Positions 1 to 6,207 of a DNA stretch of 14,857 bases are shown here, piece after piece. Positions within the stretch are counted from its first letter, which is position 1. Every line of letters begins with the position of its first letter. The stretch is from an uncultured Amylibacter sp. (GTDB lineage Bacteria > Pseudomonadota > Alphaproteobacteria > Rhodobacterales > Rhodobacteraceae). The notes under the pieces were generated by a model. It searched no databases. It saw only the letters and a program-made list of their open reading frames with translations, and was not told the DNA's origin. A program made the translations under genes and the position numbers. The stretch is from the NCBI GenBank assembly GCA_938001995.1, contig CALLAV010000120.1, forward strand, positions 1 through 14,857, given 5' to 3'.

Positions 1-1094
1 AACACCAACACCGCGGGCAGCAGATCAATCGCGATTGCCCCAGCCCAGCTTGGTGCGAAATTTGCCGCATAACGGATCACGGCATCGGCGGTGCTGATTG
101 GTGTGTAGATTGTCTCGCTTGGGGGCGGCATTGCGACAACATCATCCGCTGCGCGTTTCAAAGTGTCTGCACGCTGTCCAAGCAAAGACAAAACAGAATC
201 GATGGTGAGTTCTTGGCCTGCCCGGGTGGCCGCGTTTCTTCCGTCCAGCTCTGGCAAGATCACGGACGCGCTTAGGTCAGATGCTGCGCGACTGACCAAA
301 GGGGCGACAGACAATTGTCGCAGGCGTGTGATAACACCTGAAAGGCGCACAGCTTCCTCGCTAAATTGAACGGACCGTATTTCGATGGGGCCGGGTTCGA
401 CCGTCAGTGACCGCATGCGGCTCAAAATTGCGTTGCCCTCGTCAAAGGCTGCATCGACGATGGGTTGTTGGCTGGCAATTTGCGTTTCCAGCCCTGACAA
501 TTCGTCCGATTTTTGTCGCAGGACCCGAAACACTGCGCCCCGTCCAGCAATGCCAGAAAGATTGCCCGTGGCTTCCTGTTCGCTAAGATCTTCAAACGAT
601 TGGCGAACACGGCTCACGTCGCGTTCCAAACCTTGGGCGCTGACTGCGATTTCATGCGCGCTTTCGAGAGAGGTTTGATAATCCTGCACGGTTTTTGCCA
701 GATGCTGTTCGACCGCAGCAGCCCCCGCCAAGGCCGCCGCATTTAGCCATGACGACATGGCTATGATGGCAGCAGACCCTATCAACATGGCCACACACAG
801 GCCCAACCGTTCGCCCATACTGCGCACTGCTGGCAACAGCCGCATGAGGTAAGACCAGAACACGAAGATACCTACGGAGACAGCAACAGAGTAACTGATC
901 GCTGCGAAAAAGCTGAGCGCACCATTGTCGTCGAGCAACGAAGACACGCCTAGGTACGTGTAAATTCCCGATGCGGTGGCCAACACGCCCAATGCTGCCG
1001 CCGAAAAACTGTCAAGCCAAGCGAGGTGGCCCTCTAATTCCTTAGCGTAGCGTACCCCTTGTGCTTCTGATCGGGTCAGCGTCTCTTTGGACAT
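1..1094 (-). CDS. Uncharacterised membrane protein with long helical domain, 3' end outside the window
   Basis: The reading frame stays open from an ATG at 1094 to the left edge (364 codons, no stop), so the C-terminus is missing. A purine-rich GAGGGA lies about 5 bases before the ATG. Reading my own translation, hydrophobic segments fall near residues 28-50, 60-82 and 97-119. They are followed by some 200 mostly polar residues rich in E, Q, L, S and R (about 125-330) that look helical and possibly coiled-coil. Another hydrophobic stretch begins near residue 346 and is cut by the edge. This layout suggests an inner-membrane protein with a large soluble domain between membrane segments. I recognise no catalytic motif and no family, so no function is assigned. 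It is transcribed in the same direction as the B12 operon but separated from it by 228 bases and a probable terminator, so it is likely a separate unit. Confidence 0.85.
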   Translation of the reverse strand, partial: MSKETLTRSEAQGVRYAKELEGHLAWLDSFSAAALGVLATASGIYTYLGVSSLLDDNGALSFFAAISYSVAVSVGIFVFWSYLMRLLPAVRSMGERLGLCVAMLIGSAAIIAMSSWLNAAALAGAAAVEQHLAKTVQDYQTSLESAHEIAVSAQGLERDVSRVRQSFEDLSEQEATGNLSGIAGRGAVFRVLRQKSDELSGLETQIASQQPIVDAAFDEGNAILSRMRSLTVEPGPIEIRSVQFSEEAVRLSGVITRLRQLSVAPLVSRAASDLSASVILPELDGRNAATRAGQELTIDSVLSLLGQRADTLKRAADDVVAMPPPSETIYTPISTADAVIRYAANFAPSWAGAIAIDLLPAVLV

Positions 1095-1274
1095 CGCAAT
1101 CCCTCGTTGTTTTGCTGCGTAATGCGCAAGCCTAGTCCAAGCGTCCTAGCAAGGCGACCCCATTTTTCAGTCCGTTTTAGAGGATTGGCGCATTCAAGTG
1201 GATCGCCGTGGTCTGCCACATCGCGCTTGTGGTTAAGCCGACCTGCGCTGCAATCTATTTGGTCAAATCAAACC

Positions 1275-1312
1275 AAAAAAGCGGTCCAATAGTGGTCTAT
1301 GTCAGTTGGGCC
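1275..1312 (-). terminator. Probable rho-independent terminator of the B12-controlled uptake operon
   Basis: Read on the minus strand, GGCCCAA (1312-1306) can pair with TTGGACC (1289-1283) in a 7-position stem with one mismatch. After two bases (GC) comes a run of six T (1280-1275). The loop is fairly large (16 nt) but has internal pairing potential (TAG/CTA). It begins 11 bases after the stop codon of the permease gene, which is the expected place. The mismatch and the loop size keep the call moderate. Confidence 0.4.
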
Positions 1313-1322
1313 GTTAAAGCAG

Positions 1323-2333
1323 TTACCGATTTTTGGCGCTTCGGATCAGTAACAAAACCACAAACAACGCTCCAACGGAGGTTGTCACAATCCCAACAGG
1401 CAATTCCTGAGGGGCTAACAAAAGGCGGCTGATAATGTCAGAGCCCGTCAAAAGGATCGCCCCCACAACGGCCGCGGTCAGAATAAGGTGGCGGTGCATC
1501 GGGCCAACAAGACCACGCGCGATATGGGGTACCATCAATCCGACAAAACCAATGACGCCAGCCACTGACACAAACACTGCAGATGCCAGCGCCGCTACAA
1601 AAAACATCCGAAACCGCAACCCGCGCACAGGCACGCCAAGTGTCGTGGCGGTAACGTCGCCTGCCAACAAAGCATCCAGCCAGCGGTTGCGATAAAAAAC
1701 ATAAATCAACAGCACGAGCAGTCCTGCACACACCAGTGGGAAGGTTTCCCATCTGGCCAAACCAAGGCCCCCGAGCATCCAAAAAATGACAGAATGGGCG
1801 GCGCGGCTGTCGCCTGCAAAGATCAGGTAGTTTGTTATCGCAGAGAAAAGAAAGGACACTGCAAGCCCTGCAAGGATCAGTTTTTCAGGCGCATTTGTAC
1901 GCAAGCCGTGGACAAGCAACAGGACAATGCCAGACGCAACAAGGCCGCCACAAAACGCAGCCAAGGGAAGGGTCCAAAAGCCCAAGACATCCCCGGTCAC
2001 AGTGATCACAAAAACAGCCCCCGCAGCCGCCCCCGAAGACAGACCAAACAAAAATGGATCGGCCAAATCGTTTCGGGTGGTCGTTTGCAAGACCACACCG
2101 ACCACGCCAAGCCCTGCGCCAATTACCGCTGCAAACAACGCACGGGGCAGGCGCAAATCAAAAACAATTCTGTGCAGCGGCGACATTTCCGCCTCTGACA
2201 GTCCAAGGCCAATCACGATTGCTTCAATGACATCACCCAGCGGAATCTGCGTCGTGCCGTAGATCGTGGATAAGGCCAACAGAGCGATCAGAACGACCGC
2301 CCCGCCAATCATAGAAAGGCCAAAACGGCGCAT
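1323..2333 (-). CDS. btuC: FecCD/BtuC-family ABC transporter permease, probably corrinoid uptake
   Basis: This 336-residue protein is a polytopic inner-membrane permease of the FecCD/BtuC family, whose members import cobalamin, siderophores or haem; length and hydrophobicity are typical. Family landmarks are visible: RLPRALFAA near residues 61-69, then the GAGLGVVGVVLQ segment, then LADPFLFGLSSGAAAG near 90-105. Near the C-terminal third, GVIGFVGLMVPHIAR forms the cytoplasmic coupling region that contacts the ATPase. The usual NPLA before the DPF element reads NDLA here, a mild variation. It is the last gene of the operon. Its ATG lies one base after the stop of the binding-protein gene, indicating translational coupling. 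Family membership is certain. The substrate (corrinoid) is inferred from the cobalamin riboswitch upstream, and an iron chelate is the main alternative. Confidence 0.88.
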   Translation of the reverse strand: MRRFGLSMIGGAVVLIALLALSTIYGTTQIPLGDVIEAIVIGLGLSEAEMSPLHRIVFDLRLPRALFAAVIGAGLGVVGVVLQTTTRNDLADPFLFGLSSGAAAGAVFVITVTGDVLGFWTLPLAAFCGGLVASGIVLLLVHGLRTNAPEKLILAGLAVSFLFSAITNYLIFAGDSRAAHSVIFWMLGGLGLARWETFPLVCAGLLVLLIYVFYRNRWLDALLAGDVTATTLGVPVRGLRFRMFFVAALASAVFVSVAGVIGFVGLMVPHIARGLVGPMHRHLILTAAVVGAILLTGSDIISRLLLAPQELPVGIVTTSVGALFVVLLLIRSAKNR

Positions 2334-2334
2334 C

Positions 2335-3285
2335 TTAGTTTTTGTCTTCGTGCATGGCCGCTGCCATTTTTGCGATTGCCGAGATGTTTGCAGGGCCAGG
2401 GGTCAGCTCTTCATAGCGCAACCCGATCCACCGCTGGTTCTTTACCGCGTCGATCTGCGACATGACTGGGTGGTCTTGCAAAAACTTGAATGTGTCCGCA
2501 GCGCCGTTCCCTGTTTGATAATCAAGCAGCACAAGGAATTCAGGATTGGCCGCTGCAACGGTTTCCCAAGATGTGCGCCCCCAACTTGTGTCCATGTCGT
2601 GGGTCACATTGATGCCGCCCGCAGCCGAAATCATCGCATCTGGTATCGCAAATTTGCCCGCAGTAAAAGGCGCATCCGCTGGCCCATCGAGCAAGAACAC
2701 TCGTGGCTTTGCAACGTCAGCGGTCTTGGCTTCGATATCCGCCAACTCTTGTTTCCAACCCGTGACCAGCGTTTCGGCTTTGTCTTCGACCTGCATGACT
2801 TTGCCCAGTCGCAGCACATCGTTGAACAACAAATCCATGCTGGCCACGGGGCGGTTTTTATCCAAATGAACACAGCTTTCTGTCAGGATCATGGTTTTGA
2901 TCCCAAATGGCGCCAAAGTGTCCGGGGTGACATCGCCACCGGGTTTCATACCATAATACCAACCCGCAAAAAACATATCAGGCTCGGCAGCCACAAGGTT
3001 TTCAACCGTCGGGTACTTGGGGGCCAATTCACGAATATCACCACGCAGCGCGTCGAAATCTGGGCTGGTTTTATACCACCCTGTGATGCCCGTCAGGCCA
3101 ACAATGCGGTCCTGCAAGCCAAGTGCAAAGGCCATGTCGGTCATGTTCATATCATGCACAACGATCTTCTGTGGTGACTGTTCAAAAACCAATGGTGCGC
3201 CACAATTATCAACGGTTATGCCTTCGGCCAATGCGCCCGTGGAAATCATGGCAGCCGCCGCCAAGAGAGCGAAAGTCTGTTTCAT
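2335..3285 (-). CDS. btuF: Periplasmic binding protein, BtuF/FecB-like, probably corrinoid-binding
   Basis: This 316-residue protein starts with a classical signal peptide (MKQTFALLAAAAM..., likely cleaved after GALA near residue 20), so it acts in the periplasm. The rest fits the helical-backbone class of binding proteins (Peripla_BP_2/BtuF). An N-terminal lobe contains KIVVHDMNMTDMAFALGL and PTVENLVAAEPDMFF, and the C-terminal lobe contains the WETVAAANPEFLVLLDY pattern typical of this class. It delivers the ligand to the permease encoded immediately downstream. An AAGGA ribosome site precedes the ATG, and the gene begins 11 bases after the ATPase gene. A single mature cysteine near residue 28 and another near the middle (ESCVHL) are visible, but no lipobox. 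The B12 ligand is inferred from riboswitch control, since sequence alone cannot separate B12 from siderophore binders. Confidence 0.87.
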   Translation of the reverse strand: MKQTFALLAAAAMISTGALAEGITVDNCGAPLVFEQSPQKIVVHDMNMTDMAFALGLQDRIVGLTGITGWYKTSPDFDALRGDIRELAPKYPTVENLVAAEPDMFFAGWYYGMKPGGDVTPDTLAPFGIKTMILTESCVHLDKNRPVASMDLLFNDVLRLGKVMQVEDKAETLVTGWKQELADIEAKTADVAKPRVFLLDGPADAPFTAGKFAIPDAMISAAGGINVTHDMDTSWGRTSWETVAAANPEFLVLLDYQTGNGAADTFKFLQDHPVMSQIDAVKNQRWIGLRYEELTPGPANISAIAKMAAAMHEDKN

Positions 3286-3296
3286 AAGGTGTCCTT

Positions 3297-4082
3297 TTAA
3301 CTTGAAACTGAAGTTTTTCGGATGTCGAGCGCTGGGATAAAGCGCTCTCCGTGGGATAGGTTTAGGTAATCGACACCAAAGGTATCGCGTACGTTTTCGG
3401 GGGTCAGAACGTTCTTTACAGAGCCAAAGTCAGTAAGGTGCGCTGTCTTCAGCAACGCAACATGGGACGCAAATTCTGGGATCATGACCAGATCATGCAG
3501 CACCATAACAACGGTAATGCCCAAGCCCGCAATCAACGACAGGACGCGCCCTTTTGCATCGGGGTCCAAGTGATTGGTCGGTTCATCGAGAAACAACACA
3601 GCTGGTTTTTGCACCAAGGCACGCGCGATATGTGCTCTTTGACGTTCGCCACCAGACAGGGTTGCCATGTTTTTGGTTGCAAGCGAACTAAGCCGTGTCA
3701 AATCCAGAACTGCTTCCAGATCAATGGCGTTCTGCTCAGACGATTGAAACGTGCGAATTGGGATCTGCCCAAGCGCTACGTAATCCTGCAGCAAAAGCCG
3801 ACCATCAGGTGCTTCGTGCTGGCTCACCGTCGCAATTTTTTGGGCGCGTTCCATCGCAGAAAGCATGCGCAGGCTTTGGCCTTTTAAAAGAACATCACCC
3901 GTCATCAACGGTTCCACACCGCACAGCAAATTCAAAAGCGTCGTTTTACCGGCGCCGTTCGGGCCAGCGATCGCCAGCACCGCGCCGTGGTCTAAATCAA
4001 ACGAAACATCGTTGAGTAAGACATCGCCATTGGGCGCACGATGCCCAAGGCGTTGGACAGACAGTAAAGGTGCCGCGTTCAT
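3297..4082 (-). CDS. btuD: ABC transporter ATP-binding protein, BtuD/FepC-like
   Basis: This 261-residue cytoplasmic ATPase powers the import system encoded with it. All ABC motifs are present: Walker A GPNGAGKT (residues 40-47), Q-loop glutamine 88, signature LSGGERQ (142-148), Walker B AVLFLDEP (161-168) and switch histidine 196 in VLHDL. The NHLD after Walker B and the GVDYLNL stretch near the C-terminus fit the FecE/BtuD/FepC group that partners FecCD permeases. Its ATG overlaps the stop of the DUF1636 gene in an ATGA junction, indicating translational coupling. Nothing looks truncated, and catalytic residues are complete. That it is an ABC ATPase is certain. The assignment to corrinoid rather than iron transport rests on the riboswitch. 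Confidence 0.9.
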   Translation of the reverse strand: MNAAPLLSVQRLGHRAPNGDVLLNDVSFDLDHGAVLAIAGPNGAGKTTLLNLLCGVEPLMTGDVLLKGQSLRMLSAMERAQKIATVSQHEAPDGRLLLQDYVALGQIPIRTFQSSEQNAIDLEAVLDLTRLSSLATKNMATLSGGERQRAHIARALVQKPAVLFLDEPTNHLDPDAKGRVLSLIAGLGITVVMVLHDLVMIPEFASHVALLKTAHLTDFGSVKNVLTPENVRDTFGVDYLNLSHGERFIPALDIRKTSVSS

Positions 4083-4435
4083 GGTTGGCCTCCGTTTTGC
4101 TGTCTTGGCAGACGTGCCAATGTTTTAGAAAAGAGCGCGCGCGGACGTTCCGTGGCTTTGGTCCAGCCGTCGTCACTTTGCTGGTATTGAACGGCAAATT
4201 CCGCAAGGGCGGCAATTTCTGCATCCGTTTCAATCGCACCAAAGAGGTATTGCGCTTTGCCTTTTGCCTGAAAGCCAACAGTTGTGGGGGCATTGCATCC
4301 CGCCATGCAATCGACCGTTTGCACGGTAAATCCATCTGGCAGCCTGCCGTTTAGGCGGCGTTGTAAGTCACCACAAGATTGTGCACCCTGACAGGTGGCA
4401 CAGATTAACAGTACATGATCACATGAATCTTGCAT
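4079..4435 (-). CDS. DUF1636 metal-binding protein (thioredoxin-like 2Fe-2S ferredoxin type)
   Basis: This small cytoplasmic protein (118 residues) belongs to DUF1636, predicted metal-binding proteins related to the thioredoxin-fold 2Fe-2S ferredoxins. The cysteine pattern is visible: CATC (C12, C15), C21, then CMAGC (C43, C47) in a VDCMAGCNAP context. From general knowledge, DUF1636 genes often sit beside cobalamin-related genes in alphaproteobacteria, and here it is the first full gene below a cobalamin riboswitch. Its role is not established; handling of a metal, a redox step or quality control of imported corrinoid are possibilities only. The ATG at 4435 is preferred because GGAG lies six bases upstream and the family motif then begins near the N-terminus. 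An in-frame GTG at 4489 lacks a ribosome site. The stop overlaps the ATPase start by 4 bases. Confidence 0.85.
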   Translation of the reverse strand: MQDSCDHVLLICATCQGAQSCGDLQRRLNGRLPDGFTVQTVDCMAGCNAPTTVGFQAKGKAQYLFGAIETDAEIAALAEFAVQYQQSDDGWTKATERPRALFSKTLARLPRQQNGGQP

Positions 4436-4505
4436 GGTCCGCTCCACTTGTTGCCAAGCGCGGACTGAAGGTGCCAATTGTGGGAACACGAAAAAAACGT
4501 GCCAT
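4419..4505 (-). CDS. Possible 28-codon leader ORF between riboswitch and DUF1636 gene
   Basis: An ATG at 4505 follows a strong ribosome site GGAGG (4515-4511) with a 5-base spacer, better than that of the DUF1636 gene itself. The frame encodes 28 residues starting MARFFRV and ends at TGA (4421-4419), 17 bases inside the DUF1636 gene in another frame. It could be a leader that couples riboswitch control of translation to the downstream gene. No known peptide is recognised, and an ORF this short can occur by chance. The first codons include a TTTTTTT run flanked by CACG/CGTG. Confidence 0.3.
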   Translation of the reverse strand: MARFFRVPTIGTFSPRLATSGADHARFM

Positions 4506-4550
4506 CAAAGCCTCCGTCCAGGACGCCCCGCCCCGGGTTGGTTACAGTTT

Positions 4551-4742
4551 CAATGGCAGGTCTCCTGACTTGCGGATCAGCGTTTTCCCGAACCTTCCCA
4601 AGCCTTTTGGGCTCAGTGGTTTCTTTCGGGTTCACTCACCGCTCACAGTTGCGGGGGCAGTTACGGATTAGGCGCGTGTTCGCTCTTCCTCACCGTATTC
4701 CCTTTTCATCCCAGACGCATGTTCGGCGACTGAGAACCATTG
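4551..4742 (-). ncRNA. Cobalamin (AdoCbl) riboswitch
   Basis: Read on the minus strand this is a textbook cobalamin riboswitch of about 192 nt. The conserved core ACTGCCCCCGCAACTGTGAG lies at about 4661-4642, followed by GCGGTGAG. A GGGAA...ACGG segment lies upstream (about 4701-4686), and CCACTG precedes a GGGAAGG stretch. The B12 box AGTCAGGAGACCTGCC (about 4570-4555) matches the consensus exactly. CAATGG at the 5' end (4742-4737) pairs with CCATTG at the 3' end (4556-4551) to close P1. It precedes the DUF1636-ABC transporter operon and should lower its expression when adenosylcobalamin is abundant. There is no hairpin immediately joined to a T-run before the start codons, so translational control is more likely than termination. 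A CGTCC/GGACG hairpin sits next to the GGAGG at 4515-4511. Confidence 0.96.
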
Positions 4743-5011
4743 CCACAGCTTTGAAAGAAATACTTTCACCCGTCAAGCGCGAAAAGAAGTCTCTTTTGGA
4801 ATTGCGTGTCATAAAATATCGCAAGGATTAATCTGATCTGCTCGTGAATTTTCAAACCTGCAGACGGGAACTAAGTGGTCTTGAAACAAACCAACTTTGG
4901 CGCAGTTGCCGCGATCGGCCGTTTTTTCCAAAAATGGCTGTTGCGGGTGCGTCTGGGTAATTTAACGCCCCCAGTTCGACAAAAATTTGCGCCGGTTGGT
5001 TTATCGACTTC
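4743..5011. other. Intergenic region between divergent B12 and sugar-acid units; upstream promoter area
   Basis: No credible gene is seen here. On the minus strand a TTGACG (4776-4771) is the best -35 candidate for the riboswitch transcript. The hexamer 16-17 bases beyond it (TCAAAG or CAAAGC) is a poor -10, and transcription would begin right at P1, so the promoter is unresolved. A small GCCG-CGAT-CGGC hairpin followed by CGTTTTTT (about 4908-4927, plus strand) resembles a weak terminator but has no gene to terminate. A minus-strand ORF of 65 codons spans 4852-5049, but it has no recognisable product and covers the repressor promoter. Confidence 0.4.
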
Positions 5012-5040
5012 TTGACTTTCACTCCTGTGCTCATTGATAT
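5012..5040 (+). promoter_or_regulatory. Sigma-70-type promoter of the LacI-family repressor gene
   Basis: A TTGACT (5012-5017) and a TGATAT (5035-5040) are separated by exactly 17 bases, a near-consensus sigma-70 promoter placed just before the repressor start codon at 5064. The -10 hexamer lies inside the palindromic operator at 5034-5049, so bound repressor would exclude RNA polymerase and the gene should be autoregulated. Confidence 0.65.
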
Positions 5041-5049
5041 CGGTACCAA
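5034..5049. promoter_or_regulatory. LacI-type operator 1 (repressor gene promoter)
   Basis: TTGATATCGGTACCAA matches the palindrome TGGTATCGATACCA found at three other places in the window, with two differences in the 14-base core. It covers the -10 element of the repressor promoter and keeps the central CG typical of LacI-family operators. Autorepression is inferred. Confidence 0.7.
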
Positions 5050-5063
5050 ATCAAAGAGAAGCT

Positions 5064-6086
5064 ATGTCCAGATCAACTGTTACCATGAAAGATGTTGCGA
5101 CAGCCGCAGGTGTTTCGCCTATGACGGTGTCGCGTGCATTGAAAGCAGATAGTCCGGTTTCAGAAGAGACACGAAAACGCATACTCAAAGTTGTCAAAGA
5201 CCTACGCTATGTGCCCGATCAAATGGCAGGGAGCTTGTCTTCCAAACGTTCTGGCTTCGTTGCGGTTCTTGTTCCGTCGTTGAACAATTTGCACTTTGCA
5301 GAAACGGTGCAGTCCTTGACCAAGGAGCTGGAAAAACACAATCAGCAAATTTTGCTCGGCTATACGGACTACTCAAAAGACCGAGAAGAGCGACTGGTTG
5401 AAACCATGTTGCGTCGACGACCAGAGGCAATGGTTCTGTCTTACGATGGACACTCTGAACGGACGATAGAATTGTTGCAGGGCGCGAATATTCCAATTGT
5501 TCAGATTTGGGAACGGCCAGAGGCCCCGATTCAACATGCAATTGGGTTTTCAAACGAGCGTGCAGCATTTGTGATGACGCAAGACTTGATCGCTAAGGGC
5601 TACAAAAAGATCACCTTTTTAGGGGAACCTGGCGAAACGTGGACGCGTGGGGCCGCCCGTCGGCGCGGATTTTTGGCTGCCATGCGGAACGCTGGTCTGG
5701 AAAGCGGCAGGTTGGTCGCGGTCGGTAAAGCCCCTATTTCAATTGAGGATGGCGCGTCAGCACTTCCTGTCTTGCAAGAAAAATACCCAGATACAGATTG
5801 TGTCTTCTGCGTATCGGACCTGCCTGCCTTCGGATTGCTGTCGGCCTTAAAATCCAATGGGTATAAAGTGCCTGAAGACATCGGAGTTGCAGGGTTCGGG
5901 AACTTCGAAGTTTCGAGATTCTCCTCGCCGTCCATTTCCACCGTCGAAGTCGATCCTGAACGCATTGGCACTGCCGCTGGTGATCTTATTGGGCAGTTGT
6001 TGGAAGGGTCAGAACGGCCTGATGGCATCGTGCAAGTTCAAGTTGAAGCAATAAATCGGTTTCGTGAAAGCACGCGCAATTCGTAG
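5064..6086 (+). CDS. LacI/GntR-family transcriptional repressor of the sugar-acid locus
   Basis: This 340-residue cytoplasmic DNA-binding regulator has the LacI-family layout. A helix-turn-helix lies at about residues 7-26 (TMKDVATAAGVSPMTVSRAL), with the hinge around 49-60 (YVPDQMAGSLSS). A periplasmic-binding-protein-like effector domain follows from residue 63 (GFVAVLVPSLNNLHFAE), ending with GVAGFGNFEVSRFSSPSISTV. The overall style resembles the GntR/IdnR subgroup that senses gluconate or idonate-type acids, which fits the neighbouring idnD and idnO genes; the effector is inferred. The start at 5064 is preferred over an upstream in-frame TTG at 5034 because it follows AAAGAGAAG and leaves the helix-turn-helix close to the N-terminus. 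The TTG lies within the operator and -10. The likely targets are the four palindromes at 5034, 6148, 6171 and 14396. Confidence 0.92.
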   Translation: MSRSTVTMKDVATAAGVSPMTVSRALKADSPVSEETRKRILKVVKDLRYVPDQMAGSLSSKRSGFVAVLVPSLNNLHFAETVQSLTKELEKHNQQILLGYTDYSKDREERLVETMLRRRPEAMVLSYDGHSERTIELLQGANIPIVQIWERPEAPIQHAIGFSNERAAFVMTQDLIAKGYKKITFLGEPGETWTRGAARRRGFLAAMRNAGLESGRLVAVGKAPISIEDGASALPVLQEKYPDTDCVFCVSDLPAFGLLSALKSNGYKVPEDIGVAGFGNFEVSRFSSPSISTVEVDPERIGTAAGDLIGQLLEGSERPDGIVQVQVEAINRFRESTRNS

Positions 6087-6102
6087 CCTGTTTGGCTATT
6101 TT
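6084..6102 (+). terminator. Weak stem-loop with T-run at the end of the repressor gene
   Basis: TAGCC (6084-6088, including the stop codon) can pair with GGCTA (6094-6098) across a five-base loop, followed directly by TTTT. Five base pairs is short for a terminator, so read-through into the transporter operon is likely possible. Confidence 0.33.
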
Positions 6103-6144
6103 GTGAGCTGATTTATCAAATTTTGCAAAAAATTCGAAAATTTC

Positions 6145-6174
6145 TTGTGGTATCGATAACATTCGGCTTATGAT
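6145..6174 (+). promoter_or_regulatory. Promoter of the sugar-acid ABC transporter operon
   Basis: TTGTGG (6145-6150) and TATGAT (6169-6174) stand 18 bases apart and form a plausible sigma-70 promoter about 35 bases before the first start codon of the operon. The -35 shares bases with the operator at 6148-6161 and the -10 shares bases with the operator at 6171-6184, an arrangement suited to repression. Confidence 0.6.
6148..6161. promoter_or_regulatory. LacI-type operator 2 (transporter promoter, -35 side)
   Basis: TGGTATCGATAACA differs at one position from the perfect palindrome at 14398-14411. It overlaps the -35 element of the transporter promoter, and its centre is 23 bases from that of operator 3, so two repressor dimers could sit side by side. 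Confidence 0.72.
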
Positions 6175-6184
6175 ATCGATACCA
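6171..6184. promoter_or_regulatory. LacI-type operator 3 (transporter promoter, -10 side)
   Basis: TGATATCGATACCA differs at one position from the perfect palindrome at 14398-14411. It overlaps the -10 element of the transporter promoter and the expected transcription start, a position where a bound LacI-family protein represses. Confidence 0.74.
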
Positions 6185-6207
6185 AAAGATTCGGGGGGGA
6201 GCACGAC

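Noticed and set aside
1259..1276. TTTGGT...ACCAAA inverted repeat downstream of the B12 permease gene, considered as a regulator site
   Set aside because: Only six bases per arm in an AT-rich stretch beside the probable terminator, with no promoter elements that it would control.
2266..3177. 303-codon open frame on the plus strand opposite the binding-protein gene
   Set aside because: It lies wholly antisense to a well-supported gene with a signal peptide and family motifs, encodes no recognisable domain, and has no convincing ribosome site; it is a shadow of codon bias.
4436..4489. GTG start extending the DUF1636 protein by 18 residues
   Set aside because: No ribosome site before 4489, and the family cysteine motif normally begins near the N-terminus; ATG 4435 has GGAG at the right distance.
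4852..5049. 65-codon minus-strand ORF in the intergenic region before the repressor
   Set aside because: It covers the repressor promoter and operator, has no recognisable product and no good ribosome site.
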